NCBI RefSeq assembly: GCF_027409185.1
Contig: NC_084462.1
Span: forward strand, 27,689,577-27,753,576
Direction of reading: 5' to 3'
Origin: Cynocephalus volans
Taxonomy: Eukaryota > Chordata > Mammalia > Dermoptera > Cynocephalidae
Length of the DNA: 64,000 nt
The translations under genes were made by a program, and so were the position numbers. Every line of letters begins with the position of its first letter. The first letter of the stretch is position 1. A model generated the notes under the pieces. The model was not told the DNA's origin. It saw only the letters and a list, made by a program, of their open reading frames with translations, and ran no database searches. Shown piece by piece: positions 32,060 through 44,206 of this stretch.

Positions 32060-35000
32060 ACCAGGCATTCCAGTGGGCTGCGAGGCCCTGTGTGTTGATT
32101 ATTGAGTTTAGTCAATCCACCCAAGCACCCTGTCACACAGGGCTGATGGTCCCCATTGTAGGCAGCACACTGGGCTCAGAGAGTTGCTTGTTTCTCCCAT
32201 GCAGTGAACATGTTAGAGAGACTAGGACATCAATCCAAGTTACATGGTTAGTGAGTAATGCAGCCTAGATTTCAACCTGGCTGTGTCTGACGGCAGAGTC
32301 CAAGTGTGTCCTTCCACTGGGCTGCTTGGAGGAACCAAAGCCTGACCTGTCCCTTAGGCCTCCTCTCACAAATATCGTGTGTCATGTGAGTCCACCCAAG
32401 GCTGAGCTAAACAGCACATACTAGGATGGAGGGGGCAACTGGCACATAGCAGGCACTTTGTGAATTCTTGCTGAGTCAAGGAAGAACTGGCAAGTTCACC
32501 TGTCTAAGCTCTCAGGAGGGGATGTGAGGATTCGGGTCTCACCAACTGCTCAGGACTCCTACATTTACTCAAGAAGTTTGGCATGTCAGACCCAAAGGAG
32601 CCGCGGAGTCAACAAGTGCAACAGGCCTCACATCACTCAGAGGGAGACACTGGAGCTCAGGACACCCAGCTGGTCATGTCAGTGACCAAGCCAGGTCTCC
32701 TCTCTCCCAGCTCTGGGTCCTCTATGCTGTACCACAGAGGCTCATGTGTGAGAGAGAGAGAGAGAGAGATTGAGAGACAGACCCAGAAGAGGTAGAACAG
32801 GTGGCACTGTGTCAGCATGCCCATTTTACAGATGAGGAAACAGAGGGCCAGTAAGCAGATGTGCTCAGCAGCACAGCCTCCTTCTTCAGGCCTAGATGGT
32901 ATTTCTGGCCACCGCAATGTGCCAGGGTGGGGTGTCTATGCATAGTTGCCGAGAGTCAGTTCCAGGAGAGTAAATGGAGTGCCTTGGAGGGGCGGAATGG
33001 TTTTCAAGGCCACCCCTACCCCAGAGCCCTTATGTCTGGGAAGGTTTGGGATCAGACGCAGAGATGTATAAGATGATGCCTCTGCCCTCCAGGGCTCTCT
33101 GGCACAGAGGAGCAGGCAGCAGGGTGTGGACTGGTGATCAAACTTGCCTCTATTGTGTGACCTTGGGCTCCTCCCTGGGTGCGACCCCTAAACAACAAAG
33201 GAATGGTATAAAGGACTTTGAGCATGATTTTTCTCTTTAAAATGGGTATGGTAATGTAAGGGTATATTTGCTTTATGCAGTTGATGCAAAGATTAAATGA
33301 AACATGTAAGCAAAAGGCAGTGGTATGTGATTAACATGGGCTTCCTTTCTCCTTCCCTCTCTTCCTCCTCCATCCCCTGCCCGTTCTTTCCTCCCTTCCT
33401 AGCCAACAGCTCTGAGTATGGTGCTAAGGAACCAGATGCTGTAGGACACAGAAGATGGGGCAACAACCTCTACCAGGGGACTCAGGGATGGAAAACGTTT
33501 TCTCAAACCAGACACGACAGGTGACAGTCAGCTTCTGCTCTGCCCAGAATTCCCCAGTTTCCCTCCTGCTGGGTAACTGGTCCCACATCAGTCCCATCAG
33601 GGCATCAGGCCCCTGGAATGATGTGGAAAGGGGACCCTAGGGATTTGTATCTCTCACCGAGTCACGCAGCTGGTGGGCTCAGTGTGGGGCAAGAGCTGGG
33701 ATGACTCGTAGAGATAGGTGGGAGGCTGGGAGATTCTGGGTAGGGACCAAGCTGACTGTCACCACAGTGTCCACCTATGGTGGAGCCAGTCAGAGAGATG
33801 CGTCCCCTATTTATCGGTGCCAGGAGCTGCCCTGGGAATATTCTGTTCCCTCCTGCCCTGTTGAGGGCCCCCTTCTCCAACGTCAACTTAGCCAACCTCA
33901 AAGAGGAAAGGCAGACATGAGCTGCCATGTCGCTGGGTCTCAAGAGCAGGAAAGATGGATGGGGAGGTGGAAGAGGTGGGGGAGGTGGGCGTATGCCATG
34001 TGGACACCCACGAGCTGACCTGGGAGCATATAGCTCCTCTCGTGTGCTGCCCTGAAAGTAGAGCACATGCTTACCCCACGGCTGCTTCTGGACCTCTTCT
34101 CAGCCCTGCTGGACAGTCCAAGTAAACCCGTTTAGCCCCAGGTTACAGATAGGCAGAGTGAGGCCCTGAGGGGGACAGGGCTTGCCAAGGTCACAGGGGT
34201 AAGTCAGAGGCAGTAGTGGGAGCAGAAACCAGAGCTTTGGAATCAGTTTGTCTGGGTCTGAATCCCAGCCCTGCAGCTTCCAGGCTGTGTGACCTTGAGT
34301 CAGTGCCATGACCTCTCTGGGCCTCTGTTTCCTCATTTGTGAAATTGAGATGATATTCTTTCCCTCTAAGGTTATCAGGAAGAAGGAAACAGTGCCAGAG
34401 AAGTCCCACACAGTGCCAGTAGCCAGTTCACAGTAGTACACAGCAAATTTTGATTCCTCCCTCCCCCCTCCCGAACAGCTATCCTTGAGCCTGGGGGAGC
34501 CTCCTCTTGCCTTTGCCTTCTCTGAAGCCAAAACTCCTTCTTTGGCCCTGACCAAGGAGTAATAGCTATGCTAATAAGGTCCTCTCCCATCCCTGACAGC
34601 CTCAACACTTGTCTGAGCCTGCCTTTACCTGCACAGGGCCAAGGGCAGCCCCAGGGGGAGGACCCAGGGAGGCCGGCTCTCTGGAAGGAGCAAGCCTTTG
34701 GGCAGGTGTGGTCTGCGGGAGCCTCAGGGGCAAGGCCCTTCCAGCTTCCACGCTTCTATTCCTCTGTGCAGTTTGCTAAAGCTCATTATGCCCACCCTCC
34801 ACCTCAGTTTACAAGTGTCCCCTCCATCAGTGCTGTCCCCATACAGACCAGATGATTTCAGCACAGAATTCCAAGACCCCAGGTGGGTCCCTGACCCCAG
34901 CTCTCAGCTGCCCTTCCATCTAGGCCCCAGGCTGAGACCTGACTCTGATTCTCAGCTAAGCTCTGGCCTGGGCTGGACTGTGTCCTTAGGGGAAAGTGAG

Positions 35001-35990
35001 GGGAGGTCGGAAGGGTCATCTTCTCAAGAGAGGGAAAATCCTGGTTGTCACAGCTCAGAGCTCCTCAGCTGGAATCTTGCTTCTCTTACAGAAACTGCCC
35101 CTGCCCCAAGGCTGAGGAGCTGAGTCTCCCTGGGGTGGGCCTGAGATTCCCAGACCCCTATTCTGAACCTCCCCCTGGATCTGGGGCTGGGCAGAGATGG
35201 GGCAGCCAGTTGCTGAGAACAAGATGAGTTCTTGGGCAAGATGGAGGCCTGGGCTAGAACCTGACCCCACCTACCACCTGACTCAACGGACCTGTAACAT
35301 CAACTGCCTTGTGAAGGACCAGAGGGACCTTTGTTGGAGTAGGCCACCCTGTTCCCCAAAGCATCCTGGTGTCTCATTTTATCCTATCCCTGTCTCCATA
35401 TGAGCGGCGTGGGAACAAGCCTCCACACATCACAGAGAGACAGCCAGGCCCAGAGAAGGGAAGTAATGTGCCCAGGGTCACACAGCCAGACACAGACAAG
35501 AATCCAAAGCTCCCAAACCCAGCCCAGGCCTGATCACAGCCCCCTCTCCCACTAGGGTGGCCTCAGGAGGCACAGGGGTGGGGCAAGCATGGCAGGAGGA
35601 GCTTTGGGTCTTTACCCCTGATCCCAGGGCCCACCAGAGCACAGCTTGTCCTCTGGCACCTACACCTGTCCAGAGCAGAGGGAGTCCGTGGGAGGAAGGC
35701 CCTCCGTCCAGCCCCCCTGGGCCCATGCTCAGCTGCATGGAGACCCCCCACCAGACAGCCGCCATTCAATCCCAGCCCAGCCAGTGGGACCCAGGAGGCA
35801 GCCAGAACCTACGTGCACCCCACCCTCTGCTGCCGGAAAGGCACCCAGGATGAACTCTTGGATTCGTGATCCAGAGTCCTCTCTGGAGTAGGAGCTGGCC
35901 CCCTTTCCCTTGGCGGCTAAGTCTGCGGGAAGGGGACACAGGTGAGGAGACTGAGGGGGACATAGCATATGAGAGGACCCGACTCCCCTT
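32060..35990. other. Intergenic region, no gene seen
   Basis: Upstream of MLXIPL. MIR-type pieces lie at about 32.8, 34.2-34.4 and 35.4-35.5 kb, with a short AG run at 32749-32770. The rest is GC-moderate unique sequence without recognisable exons. Confidence 0.5.
34215..34440. mobile_element. MIR copy
   Basis: CTTTGGAATCAGTTTGTCTG, GCTGTGTGACCTTGAGTCAG and TGTTTCCTCATTTGTGAAAT are hallmarks of MIR. Confidence 0.75.
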
Positions 35991-36560
35991 GGGCTAGGCA
36001 CCTGCACCCACCTGATGACAGAGGGGCTCCAGCCGTCCACCCGGCTTCTGCGGGGCGGGCGGGGTCAAGCGAGCCAGGACCGCTTTGGCGCCTTCTCCGC
36101 GAGGGCGACTGTGTGCTCTGCCCGCTGCGCCGCGGGCCCGGCTTTTAGCCGCGGGCGTGGACGCGGGCACTGCCCAGCCGCCGCCCGCCCGGCTCTGGGG
36201 TGTCCTTTGCCCCTTGATCCGGTGCCGCCTTCTCTCCTTTGCACGTGGCTGGCAGCCGCTCGGCGGCTGCAGGCTTGTGGGACAGCCACGGCCCGGGCCG
36301 TGGGCTCGGGCGCCTGCCAATCCCCGTCTGCAGCCTGCTCGTGCCCGCTCACCTTTAATCCCCCTCTCCCCGGAGGCTTGGTGCCCGGCCCCCGAGCCGC
36401 GGGCTGGGTTTCAGGAGGGAAGGGCCGCAGGTGCGGGGCCCCGGCCTAGGTGGGCAGAGGAAGAACCTGGGCGGCCCCGCCCCTCTGAAGCGTCCTCCTG
36501 GTCCCTGAGTCCCCGCGCGCTCTTGAGCTCCCATCCTGCTAGCGGAAGCCCGTTCCTTCC
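35990..36560. other. CpG-rich patch 15 kb upstream of MLXIPL exon 1
   Basis: CG-dense sequence in a region otherwise poor in CpG. No other gene is recognisable here, so it is either an isolated CpG island or an alternative promoter. Confidence 0.65.
36012..36260 (-). promoter_or_regulatory. MLXIPL: Candidate ChREBP-beta promoter and non-coding exon 1b
   Basis: On the minus strand there is a CACGTG E-box at 36242-36247 and an ACCGGATC block at 36215-36222. A TATA-like CTAAAAG lies near 36143-36149, and a strong donor CATCAG/GTGGGT has its exon side at 36012. Together these outline an exon of about 100 nt. ChREBP-beta is known to arise from a ChoRE-bearing promoter about 17 kb upstream of exon 1a in mouse. 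This assignment is inference from position and motifs. Confidence 0.4.
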
Positions 36561-38007
36561 CCGGGTGGCCAGCCCCGTCCCGCGCCCCTCCTGAGTGCCC
36601 TCCCGCCTCCCAGCCCCTGCCCTCTCCCTGATTTTCCCACCAAACTCCACACCCGTTCCCTGAGTTCTCTTCCCCTCCCCGAGCACCTGCTTCTCCTTCT
36701 TGCCCCCCACCCCTTACTGAGCCTTCTGCCCTCCTGGAGCTTCCATGCCCCCCTGAACCCGTCTTTCTGACCTCCTTTCCCTTCCTTCAGTTCTGGTCTC
36801 CTCCTCAGCCCCCTCCCCACCCTGCAGGTCCGTCCTTGAGTCTCTGTCCCCCTCCCCTAAGCCCAGCCCTTTCCTGAGCTCTCCTGCTCACCCCCTCCTT
36901 GAGGCCCCTCCTGCCTCCCACAGCCCACTGACCTCCTGTCCTGTGGTCTTGGTGCTGGGTTCTCCCAACTCTTGCATTCATTCCACAAACACCCTCGAAC
37001 ACCCTCAGTGTGGCCACCCAGGGAGAGGAAGGGGACAGGCCGACCGTGGCTGAGTACTGGATTCAAAGTCCAGCAGTAAGGCATCCAAGCCCTAAGAGGC
37101 CCTGGGGGCTCCACCTGGCAAGAGGGGATTCAGGGCCCTGGCTCACCTGCCAGCTCCAAGGGGCCGTGTGGGGTAGAAGGAAGGGCCTGGGGCAGAGCCT
37201 AGCTAGGTGTGGGAAGTCTGGGATGGACAGAAGGAAGAATCTTCACAGCAGGGCTACCCAGTGATGGGACAGGCTCTACTGGACCCATGAGCTTCCTTTC
37301 TTCTTTCTCCTGTTGGACATGGGGCAGCACAGGTGGAGAGAACCCTACGAGGACCACACCCAGAGTGCCCTGCTGATGGCAGTAGGTCAGCAGGTAGAGG
37401 GTAAGGGGGCTGTGACAAGGGGGTGCTGTGACAGAAGTGCCCTGAGCTAGTTATTCAGGATCCTGCCCACACTCTAGCCTAAATTCAAGCCTCCAGGAGT
37501 GGGGTGTGGGGGATTAGGGGGCACCTTGAGAAGGGAAGTGAGGACACCTTCTGCCTCTCCCCTTCAGACACTCAGAGAATGTCTTGATGGGTCAGCTTGG
37601 CCTTCTGTATCCACTCTTTCCTGTCCTCCATGAGAGTCATTTCACATGCTCTCTTACTGTTGGGTCTTGGTGCTGCTACCTTGGACAGACACCTGTTCAC
37701 AGCCAGAGCCGGGAACCAAAGAAGGAAATCAAAGGCAGCATGTGCGTGCGTGCGTGTGTGTGTGTGTAAGGGGGGAATGGAGCTTGAGCCGGGGCATGAA
37801 CAGCCATGGAGTACAGTCCTGCCCCTGCCACTGACTGGCTTTGCAACTGGGCAAGGTAGTTACTCTATCTCCCCAGGGCCTCAGTTTCCCCATACATACA
37901 GTTGCCAGATTTAACTAATAAAAGTCCAGGATATTCAGTTAAATTTGAATTTCAGACAAACAATGTCTTTTTATTTTTTAGTATATTTCATGCAATATTT
38001 GTGTGGT

Positions 38008-38177
38008 TTTTTTTTTTTTTTTTTTGACCGGTAAGGGGATCGCAACCCTTGGCTCAGGGTTGTCCACACCACGCTCAGCCAGTGAGCGCACCAGCCATCC
38101 CTATATAGGATCTGAACCCGCGGCCTCGGCACTCCCAGCACCTCTCTCTCCCGAGTGAGCCACGGGGCTGGCCCTTG
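38008..38177 (-). mobile_element. CYN-type SINE, minus strand (first of three)
   Basis: T tail, GACCGGTAAGGGGATCGCAA, CCTATATAGGATCTGAACCC and end GGGGCTGGCCC. Confidence 0.9.
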
Positions 38178-38220
38178 GGGTATTTTTTTGTTTGTTTGTT
38201 TGTTTTTTAAATTTTTTTTT

Positions 38221-38388
38221 CTTTTTTTTTTTTTAAAAGATGACCGGTAAGGGGATCTTAATCCTTGACTTGGTGTTGTCAGCACCACGCTCAGCCAGTG
38301 AGCGAACCGGCCATCCCTATATAGGATCCGAACCCGTGGCCTTGGTGTTATCAGCACCGCACTCTACCGAGTGAGCCACGGGCCGGCC
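38221..38388 (-). mobile_element. CYN-type dimeric SINE, minus strand (second of three)
   Basis: GATGACCGGTAAGGGGATCT, CCTATATAGGATCCGAACCC and CACGGGCCGGCC. A TTTG-rich spacer separates it from the first copy. Confidence 0.92.
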
Positions 38389-38555
38389 TTTTTTTTTTTT
38401 AAAGATGACTGGTAAGGGGATCTTAATCCTTGACTTGGTGTTGTCAGCACCACGCTCTCCCAAGTGAGCTAACCAGCCATCCCTATATGGGGCCCTGAAC
38501 CCTTGACTTGATGTTATCAGCACCACACTCTCCCAAGTGAGCCACGGGCCGGCCC
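38389..38555 (-). mobile_element. CYN-type dimeric SINE, minus strand (third of three)
   Basis: AAAGATGACTGGTAAGGGGA, CCTATATGGGGCCCTGAACC and CACGGGCCGGCCC. It abuts the outer target-site duplication TTCATGCAATATTTG, whose partner lies at about 37987-38001. Confidence 0.92.
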
Positions 38556-39239
38556 TTCATGCAATATTTGAGACATACTTATATTAAAAGACTATTCACA
38601 ATGCTTATCTAAAACTCAAATTTAACTGAGCACCCAGGATTAACTCTATCCATATGTAAAACCGGGGAGACAGAGAGGTTGGACAAGGTGTTCTCTCTCA
38701 GGGCTCCTTTTAGCTCCAGCTACACCCTGTAAAAAAAACCTCAGGCCAACCTGGAAGTGGCCCAGAGGCATGTTCATCTCTTGCAGAGTAGGGAAGAGCA
38801 AGATGAAGGTGGGAAGCAGGGTGCAGGGGCAGCTGCGGTCATAGAGCCCTCTCATTGGAGGAGAAAAGCAGAGGGAAGGAGGTATTCTAGAAGCAGCCCG
38901 ATCATGGAAGGCTTTCTGAAGAATGAAGATTTTCATAGTTACTTTGATGCTGGGAAAAAAGGGAGGTGGGTTAGAAGCCTCTGGTGGATGCGCTCACTCC
39001 CTTAATGGAAGCTGGGAGGTGTGGGGATCTCCTCACGTAAGCAAGTCTCCTGAAGATCACTAGAAAGTGTCTCCCCCTTCATAGGAAGATTCTCTAGAGC
39101 TAGGACAGGGACTCACTTCAAGCCAACAAATTACTACCACTTTTAACTAACGTTTGCCAAGTTCTTACTACTTGCCAGCGTCCCACCCACACCTTCTAAA
39201 TCCTCTATGTGGGTTAATTCATTTATTTGTTTGTTTGCT

Positions 39240-39334
39240 TTTCTTTTTGACAGCTGGCCAGTAAGGGAATCAGAACCTTTGACCTTGGTGTTATCAGCAC
39301 CATGCTCTCCCAAGTGAGCTAACTGGCCAGCCCC
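39240..39334 (-). mobile_element. tRNA-Ile SINE monomer, minus strand
   Basis: CAGCTGGCCAGTAAGGGAAT, CCTTGGTGTTATCAGCACC and GAGCTAACTGGCCAGCC. A single tRNA-like unit without the linker. Confidence 0.8.
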
Positions 39335-39339
39335 CATGG

Positions 39340-39500
39340 GGATTAATTCATTTAATTCCATCAACAAGCAGATAAGGTGGGTGTCTTCTCCCCATTATAC
39401 AGATGAGGAAACAGAGGTACAGAGAGGTTAAGTGATTTGTCTGAGGTTCATACAGGTGGTAGGGGGTGGAGCTGAAATTTGAGCCCTGGTGTCCTGGCTC
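39340..39500. mobile_element. MIR fragment
   Basis: CCCATTATACAGATGAGGAA, CAGAGAGGTTAAGTGATTTG and TCATACAGGTGGTAGGGGGT. Confidence 0.65.
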
Positions 39501-40182
39501 TGCACCTGCTCTATAATAGATCTGTGCTGGTGGCTGGGACTGGAGAGATGACATAAATGCTGTCCCTGCGCTCAGGGGGCGTCCACTCTAATGGGGGGAC
39601 AGGTGGGTCTTTAATGACTCCCGTACATGGCAGGCTGGGTTGAGGGCTGTGACAGTGTGTGCTGGGAAGGAAGGGCTGATTCTTTCTGTGGAGGAGGAGA
39701 AGTGTAAGCTAGGCCAAGAAGGATGGGTCCCTTCTTCAACGACTTTCAACATTAGGATAAGGTGTTAGGAGCAAGGCCATTCTAGGTAGAGGGACATTTT
39801 GAGCAAAGGCAGAAGAGGTGAGGAAATGCAGCATAAGATTGGGAAATAAGAGTCTGGCTTGAATGGAGTGGGTTCTATAGGTCGAGTATAAGATAGAGGA
39901 AAAGAAAAAAGGGAGAGAGTCGTGGAGGAATACAGATGTCAGACAAAGAAATGTAGACTCCATCTGGAGGAGGATAGGGGGCCATGGAAAAGCATTGAGC
40001 AAGGGCAGGACCAGTCAGATTTGCTGGGGTGCTACAAGGGAGAAGCACCACAGGGGAGAGGCTGGGGGGCCCACATGGAAGTGGGAGCCTCAGCTGGGGA
40101 GTGCCTAGGGCTGCCTGAGGGGGCCAGGATTGTGAGACCAACTGGGGAAGTGCATGAGGGACTCCCAAGCTGAAGGGACTTA

Positions 40183-40277
40183 TTTTTAGGGGGTGGGGGT
40201 GGCTGGCTGGTACAAGGATCTGAACCCTCGATTTTGGTAACATTGCCCTCTCAGCAACTGAGCTAACCGGCAAGGCC
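40183..40277 (-). mobile_element. Old tRNA-like SINE monomer, minus strand
   Basis: TGGCTGGCTGGTACAAGGAT, CTGAACCCTCGATTTTGG and CTGAGCTAACCGGCAAGGCC. More diverged than the dimers. Confidence 0.65.
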
Positions 40278-40899
40278 TGAAGGGACTCATTGTTGCTGTG
40301 CTTTCTGCGTCTGCTTCTCCAAGAGGCTTGGGTCTCGATCAACTCTGAATTCATTTCCTGAACAGGACCTGGAACAAAATAACATTCTTGTAAATGTCAT
40401 GGAATTGCATGAAGAGGATTTGGGGACAGGTGGAAGGTTTGGGGCAAGAAAGGTGAGGGGTTCAGTGAAGACTTTCCTGGCTCGAGCCTAAGCACCTAGT
40501 AGGCTGGTGATCCCTTAAATCAAATAAAGGGGTAGAGGGAAGACTGGGCATAGTTGGGAGAAAGTGCATTGAAGGGGCCACTGTGGGATGACGTCTAGCA
40601 GGCTGCTGTCCTCAGGATGGAAGCTAAGGTCTGAGCCTCTGATTAAGCAGATAGCTGGAGCTCTGAGGCAGCTAAGAGTGTCTGGCTGCTGTTTTCTTCA
40701 GCCTGTATTGACGCCTCCTGTGATCTTAGACCCATGTTGGTATGAACATGACACTAACGTGGTAGGAAGATGTCCCATTCTGCAGAAAGGCAAGGTGGCT
40801 GAAGTCAGAGCCTTCACTGTTTACAAGGTTCAAAAACAGCTGCAAATAAACAGTATATTATTTAGACATACATGTACATTTAATAAAACAAAGGATCTA

Positions 40900-41200
40900 C
40901 ACTCCTATTAGAATGGCTAAAATGAAAAAGACTGACTATATAAAGTGTTGGTAAGGGAGTGGAGCAACCACAACTCATATATAGCTGGTGGGGATATTGA
41001 AACAGCTTAGAAAACTGTTTGGCAGTTTCTTAAAATGTTAAACGTACACCTACCTTATAACCCAGCCATTTTGCTCCTAGGTATTGAGTCACGAGAAATG
41101 AAAAGATATGTCCATACAAAGACTTGTACGCAAATGTACATAGCAGCTTTATTTGTAAAAGCCCCAAACCAGAGACAATACATATATCCATTGTTTGAGT
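40900..41200 (+). mobile_element. L1M ORF2 3' fragment
   Basis: TTAGAATGGCTAAAATGAAA, AACAGCTTAGAAAACTGTTT, GGCAGTTTCTTAAAATGTTA and TTATAACCCAGCCATTTTGC follow the L1 ORF2 order; the frame is broken. Confidence 0.75.
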
Positions 41201-41370
41201 TCATTTTCTTTTCTTTTTTTCTTTCTTCTTTTTTTTGGGGGGGGAGAAAAAACCCCTGAGTTTTTATCCGTTAAAAACCCATGCACAGTGTTAATATAGA
41301 TAATCTCACTGTGATCTGTGATGTGGTTGTCCAGTCAAGGCTTTGCCTGGTTATTACCTAGGAAAGGTGT

Positions 41371-41991
41371 TTTAGTTCATTTTCTGTTGCTTATACCTAA
41401 AACTGGGTAATTTATTTTTATTTTATTTTTTTATTTTATTATTATTATTTTTTTTTACTAAAAATGACCGGTAAGGGGATCTTAACACTTGACTTGGTGC
41501 TGTCAGCACCAGGCTCACCCAGTGAGCAAACCAGCCATCCCTATATGGGATCCGAACCCGTGGCCTTGGTGTTATTAGCACCGCACTCTCCTGAGTGAGC
41601 CACGGGCCGGCCCAAAAAACTGGGTAATTTATAAAAAAATTAATTCATACAGATCTGGAGGCTGGAAAATCCAAGGTTGAGGGGGTGCATCTAGTGAGGG
41701 CCTTCTTTGCACAGTCCCGAGGCAGCACAGGGCATCACATGGTGAGAGGGCTGAGTGTGCTAGCTCAAGTCTTTTTGTCTTCTTATAAAGCCATCAGTTC
41801 CATTCCCATGATAACCCATTATTAATCCATTAACCCATTAATCTGTAAGTCCATGAATAGATTAATCCATTCATGAGGGCAGAGCCCTCATGATCCAGTT
41901 ACCTCCTAAAGGCTCCACCTCTCAACACTGCCACTTTGGGGATTAAGCTTCAACATGAGCTTTAGAGAAGACAAACATTCAAACCATAACA
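41371..41991 (-). mobile_element. MaLR-type LTR (MST/MLT1-like) split by a CYN SINE
   Basis: Plus-strand TTAGTTCATTTTCTGTTGC and AAACTGGGTAATTTAT at one end, GACAAACATTCAAACCATAA at the other, are the reverse complement of an MST/THE1-type LTR. The SINE at 41415-41613 is inserted within it and duplicates AAACTGGGTAATTTAT. Confidence 0.65.
41415..41613 (-). mobile_element. CYN-type dimeric SINE, minus strand
   Basis: T-rich tail, AATGACCGGTAAGGGGATCT, CCTATATGGGATCCGAACCC and CACGGGCCGGCCC, flanked by the AAACTGGGTAATTTAT duplication. Confidence 0.92.
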
Positions 41992-42430
41992 TTCATCAAC
42001 AGGCGAATGAATAAACAAATTGTGGTAAATCCAGACAACGAAATACTGTACTGAAATAAAAAGGAACAAACTGGTGATAAATGCAACAGTATGAATGAAT
42101 GTCAAAATAATTCTGAGTGAAAAAAGCCACACAAAAAATAGTACACACTGTATGACTCCATTTATATAAAACTGCAGAAAATGCAGACTAACCTGTAGTG
42201 ACAGAAGGCAGATCAGGGGTTATCTGGGGATGGAGCTGAAGGGTTGAGGGAAGGCCTGGAGAGAGGAATTACAAAAAGCCATGAAGGAGCTTTGGGGGAT
42301 AGTAGATATGTTTATTACCTTGATTTTGGTGACTGTTTTACAGGAGTATATCTATGCCCAAACTCATCAAATTGTACACTTTAAATATATGCAGTTTATT
42401 GTACATCAATTATACTTCAGTGAAGTTATT
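41991..42430 (+). mobile_element. L1M 3' UTR fragment
   Basis: TGAATAAACAAATTGTGGTA, TATGACTCCATTTATATAAA, AGAAGGCAGATCAGGGGTT and AAATTGTACACTTTAAATA. Confidence 0.75.
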
Positions 42431-42675
42431 TTTGAAAAGCAAGGGACTGATAACCCCAAATTCAGGAGTGTGATTATGTTGGGTGGGGGCTGGCAAGACC
42501 ACAGGCTTGGATAGGAGCATCTGGGTAGATGTAAATAATTATTGAGGTTTCTGTTCGAGAGTTCGGTGGCAGATTCACTGGTGCTCATTATAAAGTAATA
42601 AATACATAAGTAAATGAAATAAAAGAGAGACATATGTACAAAAAATAAGAGTGTATTAGAAAATACACACACACA

Positions 42676-42858
42676 GGGGCCGGCCCATGGCTCATTTGGG
42701 AGAGTGTGGTGCTGAAAACACCAAGGCCACGGGTTTGGATCCTATATAGGAATGGCTGGTTAGCTTACTTTGGAGAGTGTGGTGCTGACAACACCAAGTC
42801 AAGGGTTAAGATCCCCTTGCCAGTCATATTTTTAAAAAAAGAAAAAGAAAAAAGAAAA
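42676..42858 (+). mobile_element. CYN-type dimeric SINE in a CACACA site
   Basis: GGGGCCGGCCCATGGCTCAT, CCTATATAGGAATGGCTGGT and AAGATCCCCTTGCCAGTCAT. CA-repeat target sequence flanks both ends. Confidence 0.92.
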
Positions 42859-42914
42859 CACACACACATGAATTAGGATTAGTCTATTTCTGTGTACCCA
42901 AGGTCCACATTTTA

Positions 42915-44100
42915 AAAGGGGTGTGTGTGGAGACAACTGGATATCCATATGCAAAAGTATGCACTTGAATCTCTACCTTACACCACATACAAGAATTAAC
43001 TCAAAATGGATCAATGACCTAAATGTGAGTGCTAAAACTATAAAACTCTCAGAAGAAAATGTAAGAATAAATCTGCATGACCTTGAGGTAGGAAATGGTT
43101 TATTAGATATGATAACAAATCACAAGCAACAAAAGAAAAAAATAGATAAATTAATCTTCATTAAAATTTTGTTAAAAACTTTTGTGCTTCAAAGGACATG
43201 CTGAAGAAAGTGAAAAGACAACCTACAGAATGGGAGAAAATTGCAAATTATACATCTGATAAAAGACTAATTCCAAAAAATATAAAGAACTCTTACAAGT
43301 CAACAATAAAAAGACAGATGCCCCATTGAAAAATTAGCAAAGGATCTGAATAGACATTACTCCCAAGAAGATTTGGAAATGGCCTATAAGCACATGAAAA
43401 GATGCTTGACATCATTAGTCATCAGAGAAATGCAAATCAAATCATGAGATACCACTTCACACCCACTAGCATGGCTATAATAAAAAAGATAGACAAAAAT
43501 AAGTGTTGGCGAAGAAACTGGAACCTTCATACATTGTAATATGAATGAAAAATGGTGCAGGTGCTTTGGAAAACAGTCTGTCCTTGCCTCAAAAAAGTTA
43601 AACATAGAGTTATCATATACCCACTACTTGGTATACGCCCAAGAGAAATAAAAACATATGTCACACAAAAGCTTATGCGTGAATGTTTATGGCCGCATTA
43701 TTCATAATAGCCATCACTGGAGTTGGATAGACAAATTTGGTATATCCATACAATGGAATATTATTCAGCTATAAAAAGGAGAGAAATTCTATTACAACCC
43801 GGATGAACCTTGAAGACATCATGCTAAATGAAATAAGACAGTCGCAAAGTACAAATACTGTATGATTCCTCTTATATGAGGTATGTAGAAGAGTCAAATT
43901 CAATCGGACAGAAAGCAGAATGGTGGTTGCCTAGGGTTGGTGGGAGCAAGGGAGGGAATGGGACGTTAGTGTTTGATGAGCACAGTTTCAGTTTGGGAGG
44001 ATGAACGTGTTCTGGAGATAGAAGGTGGTGATGGTTGCAGAACAATGTAAATGTACTTAATGCCACTGAACTGTACACTTAAAAATGATTAAAATGATAA
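42915..44100 (+). mobile_element. L1M ORF2 3' end and 3' UTR, degenerate
   Basis: AACTCAAAATGGATCAATGA, AGATTTGGAAATGGCCTATA, TATACGCCCAAGAGAAATAA, AATGGAATATTATTCAGCTA and GTATGATTCCTCTTATATGA form a continuous old L1 tail of about 1.2 kb with many stops and indels. Confidence 0.85.
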
Positions 44101-44206
44101 TTTTTTTTTTTTTTTTTTTTTGGCAGCTGGCCGGTGTGGGGATCTGAACCCTTGATCTTGGTTTTACAAGGCTGAACTTTAACCAACTGAGCTAACCAGC
44201 CAACCT
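44101..44206 (-). mobile_element. tRNA-like SINE monomer, minus strand
   Basis: T tail, GGCAGCTGGCCGGTGTGGGG, CTGAACCCTTGATCTTGG and CAACTGAGCTAACCAGCC. Inserted into L1M sequence. Confidence 0.75.
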
